The notes beneath the pieces were generated by a model, which was not told where the DNA came from, did not search any database, and was given only the letters and a program-made list of their open reading frames with translations. From an uncultured bacterium (GTDB lineage: Bacteria; Cyanobacteriota; Vampirovibrionia; Gastranaerophilales; Gastranaerophilaceae): DNA of 58,428 bases. Where the stretch lies: contig CACYKP010000019.1 of the NCBI GenBank assembly GCA_902775025.1, positions 1 to 58,428 on the forward strand, given 5' to 3'. Shown one piece after another: positions 1 through 7,453 of this stretch (positions are counted from its first letter, which is position 1; each line of letters opens with the position of its first letter). The translations under genes were made by a program, and so were the position numbers.

Positions 1-1
1 T

Positions 2-1768
2 GATACTGAAGTAACAGGGAAAATAAAAGAGGGCTCGAAAATCAATAATAAAAACGCACTCAGTGATTCTGAGATGGCGAACTTTGAAAGAAATGTAAAA
101 ATTTCACAACAAGTTGATGCTTTTATGGCAAAAGTTACGGTGCCAAATGTAATAAAAAATATTGGAAAAGATTCTGAGTGGATAAGTGAAGTTAAAGACG
201 GAATCCTAGAAAAAGCATTCAATTATGTTACCAAAAATAACTGTGAACTGACAGAAGATAATATTCAGCTGTTTTATGAACAAACTTATAGAAAATCAAC
301 TGCTTCTTTTTACGCTAATAACATAAAAGACAATATTGCTAAAGACTTGAACTTATTAGATGAAAACGGAAAACCTATATATAAATCAGGTTCAGATGAA
401 ATATTGACAAAATTAATAAATAATTATGTTAACAGTTTGGAGGGAGATACAACTACAAGCATAGAAGATATTATTAGTGCTGTAGACAAACTTATCGAAG
501 CTTATAAAGATACTGCTATAACAAACTCCAAGACTGATGAACTTAAAAATCATGGCTACAATCCTACAGGCCCGCTTAATGATTTACAAACAACAGTTTT
601 AACAAAAGACATTACGAAAATCATAACTGACTATGTAAAAACTAACTATAGTGATTTATACACAGGCGATAAATATATTGCGGCTGCTGATGCTACAATT
701 GCGCAATATGTAGAAGAATATTTAAGCGAACGTAATGCATCAGAATTTAATACATTGAAGAATTTTGATATTAGCAAAATAGATACAGAAAAACTTATTA
801 CTGATATAAAAAATGCACAAGCAGGAACAAGAGCAGCTGATGATGCAGCATCAAAAGCCGCAAACCAAAAATTATTCGGTGCACTTGCAAATAGTATAAA
901 TGATATTTCCGGTAACGAGCAGATAATGAATAAAATCTACAATAATACAACTAGGATACATACAGAATTCGGTATGAACGCTAATGGAGAAATTGTATTT
1001 GAACAACAAGAAACATCAGATGTATATGATAAATTAGTTTCAAATGTATTATATGAACTTCAACAAAAATGCCCTGAAGAATACGAAAAACTGGGCAAAG
1101 ATAAAATCAAAAAATTAATACAATCAGCATGGATAACAACATATAATACTTGGAACTCAAATTCTAGTTGGGCTACAAAAACATTTGTTGGAGAAGTATT
1201 TGAAAACCTTAAAAAGATATTATCAGCGGTAGTAGAAAAACCTGAATATCTAAGTATATATACAGATAGAACAGCTTATGCAAACAGTAATTTAACTACA
1301 GGGTTGGAATACTATGGCACAAAAACAACAGATGGTAGAGATTCTCAATGGTGGTACAGTCATAGCGGAGATTATGCAAATGTTTCAAGTGATGGGCTTC
1401 CTAATTGGAATGATACTAAAGATGCAGGAGAATATCAAAAGACAATGAACGCTCTGCTTGAAAGAATTAAAAATGCAGAACCATATAAGAGCCTTAATAA
1501 CAATGAATTAATAGAAAAAATATTTAGAGAAGCACAAAATGCTGCATTAAAAACATGTAGCGGCAATATTAATGATTGTCCGTACGGAACAACAAATGAT
1601 GTTGACGGAGATATTGCAGATATAAGCAGATCGCCTATAGCAACCCCAAATCAAGATTGGTCAGGACTGAGCAGAGAAGACGATGACTGGATTATTTCAC
1701 CAAAGGCACTCGTAGAATTAACTTTATACTATTTTGATAAACTTTTATATAAAGAATTGTTATCGTAA
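2..1768 (+). CDS. Large protein of unknown function, 5' end outside the window
   Basis: The frame is open from base 2, so the Met at 74 is probably internal and the true start lies upstream; 588 residues are visible. I recognise no domain. The protein is hydrophilic and rich in Asn, Lys, Thr and Asp, with an Ala-rich stretch near residue 275 (counted from base 2) and no transmembrane segment. It ends just before a strong hairpin terminator. Its style resembles the 877-residue protein encoded at 47058, so I infer a lineage-specific large protein; no sequence similarity between the two is obvious by eye. Confidence 0.8.
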   Translation, partial: DTEVTGKIKEGSKINNKNALSDSEMANFERNVKISQQVDAFMAKVTVPNVIKNIGKDSEWISEVKDGILEKAFNYVTKNNCELTEDNIQLFYEQTYRKSTASFYANNIKDNIAKDLNLLDENGKPIYKSGSDEILTKLINNYVNSLEGDTTTSIEDIISAVDKLIEAYKDTAITNSKTDELKNHGYNPTGPLNDLQTTVLTKDITKIITDYVKTNYSDLYTGDKYIAAADATIAQYVEEYLSERNASEFNTLKNFDISKIDTEKLITDIKNAQAGTRAADDAASKAANQKLFGALANSINDISGNEQIMNKIYNNTTRIHTEFGMNANGEIVFEQQETSDVYDKLVSNVLYELQQKCPEEYEKLGKDKIKKLIQSAWITTYNTWNSNSSWATKTFVGEVFENLKKILSAVVEKPEYLSIYTDRTAYANSNLTTGLEYYGTKTTDGRDSQWWYSHSGDYANVSSDGLPNWNDTKDAGEYQKTMNALLERIKNAEPYKSLNNNELIEKIFREAQNAALKTCSGNINDCPYGTTNDVDGDIADISRSPIATPNQDWSGLSREDDDWIISPKALVELTLYYFDKLLYKELLS

Positions 1769-1778
1769 AATACATAGA

Positions 1779-1807
1779 AATGGTGTGCATAATGCACACC
1801 ATTTTTT
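1779..1807 (+). terminator. Rho-independent terminator of the first gene
   Basis: A perfect palindrome (TGGTGTGCAT / ATGCACACCA) is followed by a T run. It starts 10 bases after the stop codon and probably also serves the convergent rubredoxin gene. Confidence 0.8.
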
Positions 1808-1831
1808 ATATTCTTATTTAGCCATGTAAAC

Positions 1832-2434
1832 CTATATTTTTTCAAAATCTGCAGCACCGTGCTTACACCACGGGCAGATAAAATCTGACGGAAGTTCTTC
1901 GCCTTCATATACATATCCGCATATCTTGCAGCGCCAGCCTGATTTTTTTGTTTCTTGCGGTTTTGGCTTAATATTTTTTTGATAATAATCGTAAGTAACA
2001 GTCGGAGCATCCGATAATGTTTCTGCACCAACCAACTGTGCTATAAACAATGTATGTGAACCTAAATCAATTTCTTGCTTTACATAAGCTGACATATATG
2101 CATTTGTGTCTTTTGTAATATAGTAAAGACCGTTTGGTGAACGCTTCACATCAGTATAATTTTCAAATTTATTAACACTTGCACCTGATTGGAATCCAAA
2201 GTGTTTAAATACATCAAATTTTACATTTTCTGATAGTACTGATACATTAAACTTCTTGTTAGTTTGTATCATTTTATTTGTATAATTCAATTTGTTTACA
2301 GCGATACCTATTTGACAAGGATTGGACGTAACTTGCATTACAGTATTTATAATACAACCGTTATCTTTAATACCATCGTTTGCAGTAAGAACATACAATC
2401 CGTATCCTATTTTAAATAAAGCTTTTGTATCCAT
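1832..2434 (-). CDS. Flavin reductase-like domain fused to rubredoxin
   Basis: The protein has about 200 residues. The first ~150 resemble the FMN-binding flavin reductase family (N-terminal motif around YVLTANDG). The C-terminus is a rubredoxin domain with CKICGYVYEG ... CPWCKHG, giving the two CxxC pairs that bind one iron. Such high-molecular-weight rubredoxins (Hrb) pass electrons from NAD(P)H to oxygen- or NO-reducing flavodiiron proteins, which suits an anaerobe coping with oxygen. I chose ATG at 2434 because AGGAG lies 8 bases upstream; the in-frame GTG at 2443 would overlap that site. It is monocistronic and convergent with the first gene. Confidence 0.88.
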   Translation of the reverse strand: MDTKALFKIGYGLYVLTANDGIKDNGCIINTVMQVTSNPCQIGIAVNKLNYTNKMIQTNKKFNVSVLSENVKFDVFKHFGFQSGASVNKFENYTDVKRSPNGLYYITKDTNAYMSAYVKQEIDLGSHTLFIAQLVGAETLSDAPTVTYDYYQKNIKPKPQETKKSGWRCKICGYVYEGEELPSDFICPWCKHGAADFEKI

Positions 2435-2581
2435 AATAAACACTCCTTTTATGATTTTAGAGTAACATTTATTTGATTGAAAGTAAATAACAATGACAAG
2501 ACTTGAAAGTTAGTCATAGCATGTCATTGCAACGATAAGACTTGCCTGTTTAAACAATACCAACATATTTGAACTTCTTTT

Positions 2582-2645
2582 CCTCTCCGGTTGGAGAGGT
2601 CGCAGCCGTAGGAACGTTAGTAACGTACGGATGCGTGTGAGGTTC
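2582..2645 (+). repeat. Modular GGTGAGG repeat, arm type A
   Basis: A CCTCTCCGGTTGGAGAGG palindrome is followed by an arm hairpin (CCGTA ... CGTTAGTAACG ... TACGG) and a GTGAGGTT end. The same arm occurs at 26531, where the inner stem reads GTC-AGT-GAC instead of GTT-AGT-AAC, a compensatory change. Confidence 0.7.
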
Positions 2646-2711
2646 AATATAAAATAAAATCCGGCTAACAAATAACTATTTTTATTTAATTAAAAATTAT
2701 TTCATACAGTA

Positions 2712-3219
2712 GTGTTAGCGTCAGCGAAGGAACTCTTTGTGTAGAAGATTTTTATAGAGATTCTTCGGGCTAAATTGCTATTCCCCTCAGAACGACGTGT
2801 TTGCTTGGCTTTCATCGTGCCGTCTTCCGAACGTTAGCGAAGGATCTTTTTTAGTGCAGAAGATTTTTATAGAGATTCTTCGGGCTAAATTGCTATTTCC
2901 CTCAGAACGACGTATTTGCTTGGCTTTCATCGTGCCGTCTTCCTGAGCGTTAGCGAAGGATCTTTTTTAGTGCAGAAGATTTTTATAGAGATTCTTCGGG
3001 CTAAATTGCTATTTCCCTCAGAACGACGTGTTTGCTTGGCTTTCATCGTGCCGTCTTCCTGAGCGTTAGCGAAGGAACTCTTTTTTAGTGCAGAAGATTT
3101 TATAGAGATTCTTCGGGCTAAATTGTTATTCCCTCAGAACGACGGCAAATTGCAAGTCAGGCAAGCTCACCATCCTAAGCTTTCATCGTGCCGTCTTCCT
3201 GAGCGTTAGCGAAGGATCT
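2712..3219. repeat. Tandem array, about four copies of a 115-118 bp unit
   Basis: The unit has a GCGTTAGCGAAGGA start, an AGAAGATTTTTATAGAGATT block, and a CTCAGAACGACG ... CATCGTGCCGTCTTCC end. The AGAAGAT block recurs at 2743, 2858, 2974 and 3092. The last copy diverges after about 3140. No open reading frame runs through it. The rest of the interval 2444-3343 shows only the type A repeat and AT-rich DNA. Confidence 0.85.
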
Positions 3220-3367
3220 AAAGATTATGATATATTGAGCATACTTATTAAAGTTTACATTAATTATTAAAAAATTAAATGTTTGTTGACATTGAAAATG
3301 CTTTATAATACATTATACTTAAGCCGAAGTATAGTGCTATGGTATGCCTTGCTCGGATTTTGTTAAT

Positions 3368-3391
3368 GTCGGATTAGTAAATCCGACCTAC
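3368..3391 (-). repeat. REP-like GTAG hairpin upstream of rpmI
   Basis: On the minus strand it reads GTAG followed by an 8-bp stem (GTCGGATT / AATCCGAC) with a TACT loop. It lies directly before the rpmI ribosome-binding site (AGAAAGGAG), so it would form in the mRNA leader. Confidence 0.65.
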
Positions 3392-3406
3392 AGAAAGGAG
3401 ATAAAA

Positions 3407-3616
3407 ATGCCAAAATTAAAAACACACCGTGCGGCAGCTAAAAGATACAAAGTTACCGGCACAGGTAAAATTACAAGAAGACATGCAGGTATCGGACACC
3501 TTCTTCAACACAAATCTGAAGGAAGAAAACGTAAAATCTTTGGAGATATTGCGGTTTCTGAAACTCATGTAGATTTAGTTTCAAAAGAGTTACCTTACAA
3601 GAAGTATGCAAGATAG
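3407..3616 (+). CDS. rpmI: 50S ribosomal protein L35
   Basis: 69 residues, beginning MPKLKTHRAAAKRYKVTGTG, the hallmark L35 start; the basic middle (RRHAGIGHLLQHKS) is also typical. AGAAAGGAG lies 7 bases before ATG 3407; the longer frame from 3344 runs through the upstream hairpin and is not credible. L35 sits in the large subunit. It is followed after 12 bases by rplT. infC, which leads this operon in many Firmicutes and Proteobacteria, is not directly upstream. Confidence 0.95.
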   Translation: MPKLKTHRAAAKRYKVTGTGKITRRHAGIGHLLQHKSEGRKRKIFGDIAVSETHVDLVSKELPYKKYAR

Positions 3617-3628
3617 GAGTGTTGAAAG

Positions 3629-3979
3629 ATGAGAATTAGACGTGGAAATGTATGTCGTAACAGACACAAAAAAATATTAAAGCTCGCTAAAGGATTTAAG
3701 GGCGCAAGAAGCAGAATATTTAAGGTAGCTAATATCGCTGTTATGAAAGCTCTTAAATACGCTTACAGAGACAGACGTGCTACAAAACGTAACATGAGAA
3801 GACTTTGGATTGTCAGAATTAACGCTGCAGTAAGAGAACAAGGTATGAGCTATTCAAGATTTGTTAATGCTTGCAAAAAAGCTAATATCATTGTTAACAG
3901 AAAAATGCTTGCAGACCTTGCAGTAAACGATAAAGAAGCTTTTGCTCTTGTTGTTGAAGCAGCTAAAGCAGCTTTATAA
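3629..3979 (+). CDS. rplT: 50S ribosomal protein L20
   Basis: 116 residues, full length for L20. Recognisable blocks are [11 protein letters not shown], the [16 protein letters not shown] core and the C-terminal [12 protein letters not shown] segment. L20 binds 23S rRNA early in large-subunit assembly and in several bacteria also represses its own operon. It is cotranscribed with rpmI (12-base gap) and ends at a terminator. Confidence 0.97.
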   Translation: MRIRRGNVCRNRHKKILKLAKGFKGARSRIFKVANIAVMKALKYAYRDRRATKRNMRRLWIVRINAAVREQGMSYSRFVNACKKANIIVNRKMLADLAVNDKEAFALVVEAAKAAL

Positions 3980-4003
3980 TTTGATATTGTCAAATGTTAA
4001 AAG

Positions 4004-4031
4004 AAAACCGCTTAAAAAAGCGGTTTTTTTA
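4004..4031 (+). terminator. Terminator after rpmI-rplT
   Basis: ACCGCTT / AAGCGGT stem with a run of seven T. It ends about 35 bases before the convergent gene that stops at 4067. Confidence 0.85.
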
Positions 4032-4066
4032 TTTTATATATAAAGAGAGAAAGAGAGAAATCTTTT

Positions 4067-4483
4067 TTACATGTCATAAACAAAGTTTTGACCGGCTTCA
4101 TTTGTTGAAGCCTCTTTTGCAAGTGCCATGTTTGTATAAAACATCTGTTTTGCATCAGCTTGAATTGCATTCGTAAACATATTTTCTGTATAATATATTT
4201 CATTTTCTTCAAGCCATTGTAAAAACGGATCAATTGCTCCCATTAATGTATTTACTGCAACATCTTGAAATTCTTGCAATACGCGTTCTGGAACCATTAT
4301 ATCTTTAATCTTTTCAGAAAGTGTTAATGATAAAAAGCTGCCTTGTGCGTCAATTGCTTTTTGAGCATTTTGAAGTTCTCTTTGCTCCATAGCAGCTTTA
4401 CCGTTTTCGCCTGATGTATATTTGCGATTAACGTAATCATTTTGTGCATTTAATACATTCTTTAAATTGAACGCTTCTGCCAT
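4067..4483 (-). CDS. Unknown protein with a sigma-28 promoter
   Basis: 138 residues starting MAEAFNLKNVLNAQNDYVNRKY. I chose ATG 4483 because GGGA lies about 9 bases upstream; the longer frame from 4522 runs through the promoter. There is no signal peptide or membrane segment; it is acidic and Gln/Asn-rich, likely helical. No family recognised. The upstream TAAAGTTT-N11-GCCGATAT is a textbook FliA/SigD promoter, as at the unrelated gene 6043-6411, so I infer that both belong to a sigma-28-type regulon. Confidence 0.75.
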   Translation of the reverse strand: MAEAFNLKNVLNAQNDYVNRKYTSGENGKAAMEQRELQNAQKAIDAQGSFLSLTLSEKIKDIMVPERVLQEFQDVAVNTLMGAIDPFLQWLEENEIYYTENMFTNAIQADAKQMFYTNMALAKEASTNEAGQNFVYDM

Positions 4484-4512
4484 TTGTTTGATCCCTTTGC
4501 TTTGTACTATAT

Positions 4513-4539
4513 ATATCGGCATTTTTTTGAAAAACTTTA
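4513..4539 (-). promoter_or_regulatory. Sigma-28 (FliA/SigD-type) promoter
   Basis: On the minus strand TAAAGTTT (4532-4539) and GCCGATAT (4513-4520) are separated by 11 bases, matching the flagellar sigma-28 consensus box for box. It drives the gene starting at 4483. Confidence 0.8.
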
Positions 4540-4587
4540 GGGTTTTAGAGAAAATCGTTACAAAAATTTACAAATAGATATTAATTA

Positions 4588-4659
4588 TACCTCACCCATT
4601 TTTCTAATACTCATGCAAAGCCTTCGTATTGAAAAATTACCCTCTCCAATTGGAGAGGG
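4588..4659 (-). repeat. Modular GGTGAGG repeat, arm type E
   Basis: On the minus strand: palindrome CCCTCTCCAATTGGAGAGGG, then an arm hairpin ATAC-GA-...-GA-GTAT, then GGGTGAGGT. The GA/GA mismatch pair matches arm types B, C and D. The rest of 4523-4878 contains a GCCTC-type hairpin at 4767 and AT-rich DNA, with no gene. Confidence 0.6.
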
Positions 4660-4766
4660 TACAGACATAGGAACGTGACTAGGCATCTTTGATGCCGTCG
4701 CACATCGGCTGCATCTATCTCCTTTAGTGTTCAACCAACTAAAATACATTTACCCCCAAAGAAAAA

Positions 4767-4787
4767 GCCTCTTTTTTTAAGAGAGGC
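4767..4787 (-). terminator. Possible terminator downstream of the 4879-5394 gene
   Basis: GCCTCTT / AAGAGGC-type stem with an internal T run and weak flanking T stretches. It lies about 90 bases past the stop of the minus-strand gene. Confidence 0.4.
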
Positions 4788-4878
4788 AGAGGGAATTTTA
4801 AGTTAATAGGTATACACATTTTCTACACACTAATTGTTTTTAGAGTTTATTTTTTTTATCGGTGAATTGATTAAATTA

Positions 4879-5394
4879 TCAACCTAGCCCGAACTTAGGT
4901 ACAAAGTTCTGAACTTGCTCTTTTAACAGATTCTCACAAGATTCTTTCATAGCTCGTTTTTGTTTTAATCTGGTTTCAATACTGTTAAGTTCAAGTTCGA
5001 TTTCCTTTTCAATTTCTGACATTGCATCAATCTCTTGTTGTTTCAATGCCTTCATTGATTGTTCTTTAAACTGAGCAAAGGCACTCATTTCATACTGCTG
5101 CTGCATCATAGGATTCATCAAATACGGAACCATTCCGCTTGCTTTCATCATCTGCAATTGCTGCATTGCATTCATTGAACTTGCCTGATCAGAAAACTGC
5201 GCAAACATTGTTGCTCTAGGTAAAAGTTCAGCAGACAAACCCGACACGTCATGCATTCTCATATATGCTGAACCGCCTAATTTACCCGCATACTTTTGGT
5301 AGTGCGTCAATCTTGTTCGCATTTGCATTGCTTGACGTTCTAATTCATGTATTTCACGTGTTAAACTCTGGACTTGCCAGTACGCCATGAACAT
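4879..5394 (-). CDS. Met/Gln-rich coiled-coil protein, unknown function
   Basis: 171 residues. The first ~45 and last ~70 residues are charged and heptad-like (around EIEKEIELELNSIETRLKQK), suggesting coiled coils. The middle is Met/Gln-rich (MNAMQQLQMM, MNPMMQQQYEM). No signal peptide, no family recognised; the overall look faintly recalls FliJ-type export chaperones, but this is only an impression. It has the GCAATT-N16-CTTTATATA promoter motif 46 bases upstream. Start 5394 is favoured by AGGTAGG six bases before. Confidence 0.75.
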   Translation of the reverse strand: MFMAYWQVQSLTREIHELERQAMQMRTRLTHYQKYAGKLGGSAYMRMHDVSGLSAELLPRATMFAQFSDQASSMNAMQQLQMMKASGMVPYLMNPMMQQQYEMSAFAQFKEQSMKALKQQEIDAMSEIEKEIELELNSIETRLKQKRAMKESCENLLKEQVQNFVPKFGLG

Positions 5395-5439
5395 AATAAA
5401 CCTACCTAACTTTTATCTAACCTTTTGTAACCTTACATG

Positions 5440-5470
5440 TATATAAAGTATTTTTGTTTTAAGAAATTGC
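5440..5470 (-). promoter_or_regulatory. GCAATT-N16-CTTTATATA promoter motif
   Basis: On the minus strand GCAATT (5465-5470), 16 bases, CTTTATATA (5440-5448). This is one of six sites with identical spacing in the window and lies upstream of the gene starting at 5394. Confidence 0.65.
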
Positions 5471-5539
5471 TATTTTTTGTAATATTTGTAAAGATATGTT
5501 AAGATATTTTTTGAAAATACGAAAAATGAGGATAAACAA

Positions 5540-5965
5540 ATGATTAAAGATAGTATTAAAAGAGCAGAAACTTATTACAATATTTCGGAGAATTTAAAAA
5601 AAGGGTTCGAATGGATTAAAAACAATGATTTAAAAAATATGCCTGACGGCAAATATCAATTAGACGATGTAAATTATGCTAATATACAAACGTACGATAC
5701 AAAAGATAATGCACCTTATGAAGCGCATAGAGATTATATTGATATTCAATATATGATTAGCGGAGAAGAATTATCAGGAGTTGTAGACTATACAAATTGC
5801 TCAACAAAAGAAAAATACGATAAAGAAAAAGATATTGAATTTTTGAACTGTAATACACCAGAAGAATTCCATAAAATTAAAGAGCCGCACGATGCACACA
5901 AACCTGCTATAAAAGTTGATATGAACAAAAAAGTAAAAAAAGTTATTGTAAAAATAAGCGTATAA
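5540..5965 (+). CDS. YhcH/YjgK/YiaL family protein with an internal deletion
   Basis: 141 residues against about 150 for this family (DUF386), a cupin-fold group linked to sugar or sialic acid metabolism. Recognisable parts are EAHRDYIDIQYMISG in the middle and the C-terminal KKVKKVIVKISV strand. The segment FHKIKEPHDAHKPAIK lacks the strand G-x-F-x-IFFP that normally precedes PxDAHxP, so about 7-8 residues appear to be missing in frame. It may be inactive. AGGATAA precedes ATG. It is followed by a perfect hairpin terminator. Confidence 0.8.
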   Translation: MIKDSIKRAETYYNISENLKKGFEWIKNNDLKNMPDGKYQLDDVNYANIQTYDTKDNAPYEAHRDYIDIQYMISGEELSGVVDYTNCSTKEKYDKEKDIEFLNCNTPEEFHKIKEPHDAHKPAIKVDMNKKVKKVIVKISV

Positions 5966-5977
5966 AAACAGATAATA

Positions 5978-6018
5978 AAATGGTGGCGGTAAGCAGATAT
6001 CTGCTTACCGCCACCATT
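5978..6018. terminator. Bidirectional terminator hairpin
   Basis: A perfect long palindrome (AAATGGTGGCGGTAAGCAGA and its complement) lies between two convergent genes. Confidence 0.75.
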
Positions 6019-6042
6019 TGGTATCACGAGGAGGAGTTTTTA

Positions 6043-6411
6043 TTATGCTGCAAATATATTTTTTGAATTATAATCAATTACTAAATCAACTAATTCTCCT
6101 TGATATTTAGTATTGCTATCAGGTAAAGCCTGCCATAATTCACCTAAAATATACTCTTTTTTTCTTTTGTCTTTAGCGTGTGCTTTTAAATAATTCAAAG
6201 TTTCACTTAATGATTTGTTCAATGTAACTTGAGTTGATGCTTTCAATACTGTAGAACCTAATGAATCCTCAACAAACTCATACCTAACTTGCTGAGCTGT
6301 TTTTTCAGCAGATTTAGAGTCGAGACCTTTTTTCTGCAATATATCTTTTGCAGCATTTTTTAAGAATTCTCGATTTTCAAAACCCATTGAGGTTGATACA
6401 TTGATACCCAT
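6043..6411 (-). CDS. Unknown protein with a sigma-28 promoter
   Basis: 122 residues starting MGINVSTSMGFENREF, lysine-rich and helical in appearance, with no signal peptide or membrane segment and no family recognised. Start chosen for AGGGA about 8 bases upstream. The promoter 90 bases upstream has the same sigma-28 boxes as the gene at 4067-4483, and the leader (TATATAGTACAAA) is also shared. The two proteins themselves are not similar, so shared control points to one programme. Confidence 0.75.
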   Translation of the reverse strand: MGINVSTSMGFENREFLKNAAKDILQKKGLDSKSAEKTAQQVRYEFVEDSLGSTVLKASTQVTLNKSLSETLNYLKAHAKDKRKKEYILGELWQALPDSNTKYQGELVDLVIDYNSKNIFAA

Positions 6412-6497
6412 TTTTGTAATCCCTTTATTTAGTTTTCCCTAAATGCCTTTTTTGCTATTTAATTTTCTTTGCTTCTTGTTTCCCTTTTGTACTATAT

Positions 6498-6524
6498 ATA
6501 TCGGCACAAATCTTAAAAACTTTA
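6498..6524 (-). promoter_or_regulatory. Sigma-28 (FliA/SigD-type) promoter
   Basis: TAAAGTTT (6517-6524), 11 bases, GCCGATAT (6498-6505) on the minus strand. It is identical in boxes and spacing to the site at 4513-4539. Confidence 0.8.
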
Positions 6525-6581
6525 GGATTTTTTAGTAAATTTATAAATATTGTTACATTAAATAATAGTTGGGAGGAAATA

Positions 6582-7366
6582 ATGTCAGTTGTTTTAGAAC
6601 AAAAACAGGGGTTGATAGCAGGTGATGGATTGTTACCTGTAAAAATGGCACAGTATGCAAAAGAGAATGGTTTTGATGTTGTTGCAATATCATTATCCGG
6701 AGATAATTATAAACAGTTAAAAAAATACTGTTCTAAGGTTTATTCATTCTGCCCCGGAGAAGCATTAAAAATTGAAAAAGTGCTTAAGGAGGAAGGAATT
6801 AAACAATTGACATTCTTAGGTAAAGTTAGTAAAACTGTTATTCTAAAACGATAAAAAAAGCAGTAAGGCTTAATGATGATAAAGTTATGCTTATGCTTAT
6901 CGAAGAACTGGAAGCAATCGGAATAACAATATTAGACCAGACATTGTTTATTAAAAATCTTATGATTCCTTCCGGTGTGTTAGGAAAAGTTCAACCTACA
7001 CAGGAACAAGTTGATGACGTAAATTATGGGTATTGGCTAGCCAAAGAAACAGGTAAACTTGATATCGGCCAATCCGTTGTTATAAAAGACAAAATGATTA
7101 TGGCTGTAGAAGCAATTGAAGGCACTGATAACTGTATAAAAAGAGGATGCAAAATTGCAAAGAAAAATTCAAGAATTATAAAAGTTGCAAAGCCATCTCA
7201 GGATAAAAGATTTGACATACCTGCAATTGGGCTGAAAACACTAAAAACAATGAAAAAATACAAAGCTGATTTAATAGCTGTTGAAGCAGGGGAAACTATT
7301 ATCGTTGATAAAGAAGATGTTATTAAATTTGCTGACAGGCATGGTATTGTCGTAATGGCTGTGTAA
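6582..7366 (+). pseudogene. lpxI: UDP-2,3-diacylglucosamine pyrophosphatase LpxI, broken by a short deletion and frameshift
   Basis: LpxI (DUF1009) cleaves UDP-2,3-diacylglucosamine to lipid X in the lipid A pathway. The N-terminal part (GLIAGDGLLPVKMAQYAK ... LTFLGKVSKTVILKR) stops at 6854. The C-terminal part resumes in another frame by 6851 (IKKAVRLNDDKVMLMLIEELE ... AVEAIEGTDNCIKRG ... VAKPSQDKRFDIPAIGL), family-typical to the end. The family normally has about ten more residues between KxxKxxxxK and the LNDDxxM block, so this looks like a short deletion, not a single-base slip. lpxB follows after 87 bases, supporting the pathway assignment. Confidence 0.85.
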
Positions 7367-7382
7367 AATATTTATTTCCATC

Positions 7383-7450
7383 GCCCCTTTGGAGAGAGGG
7401 GTAAAATTTCTTAATGAGTGTTTACGAATTTAGAGATTTAGGGTGAGGGG
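7383..7450 (+). repeat. Modular GGTGAGG repeat, arm type D, supplying the lpxB ribosome-binding site
   Basis: CCCCTTTGGAGAGAGGGG, then an arm AAT-GA-GT-GTTT-AC-GA-ATT with the GA/GA mismatch pair, then GGGTGAGGGG four bases before the lpxB ATG. Confidence 0.6.
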
Positions 7451-7453
7451 TTA

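Noticed and set aside
2712-3219. CRISPR array
   Set aside because: The repeated unit is ~115 bp with no variable spacers between short repeats and no cas genes nearby.
3280-3340. Sigma-70 promoter for rpmI (TTGACA ... TATAAT)
   Set aside because: The visible boxes are only about 12 bases apart, too close; a promoter surely exists but I cannot place it.
3344-3406. N-terminal extension of L35
   Set aside because: The extension translates the hairpin and leader; L35 proteins start MPKLKTH.
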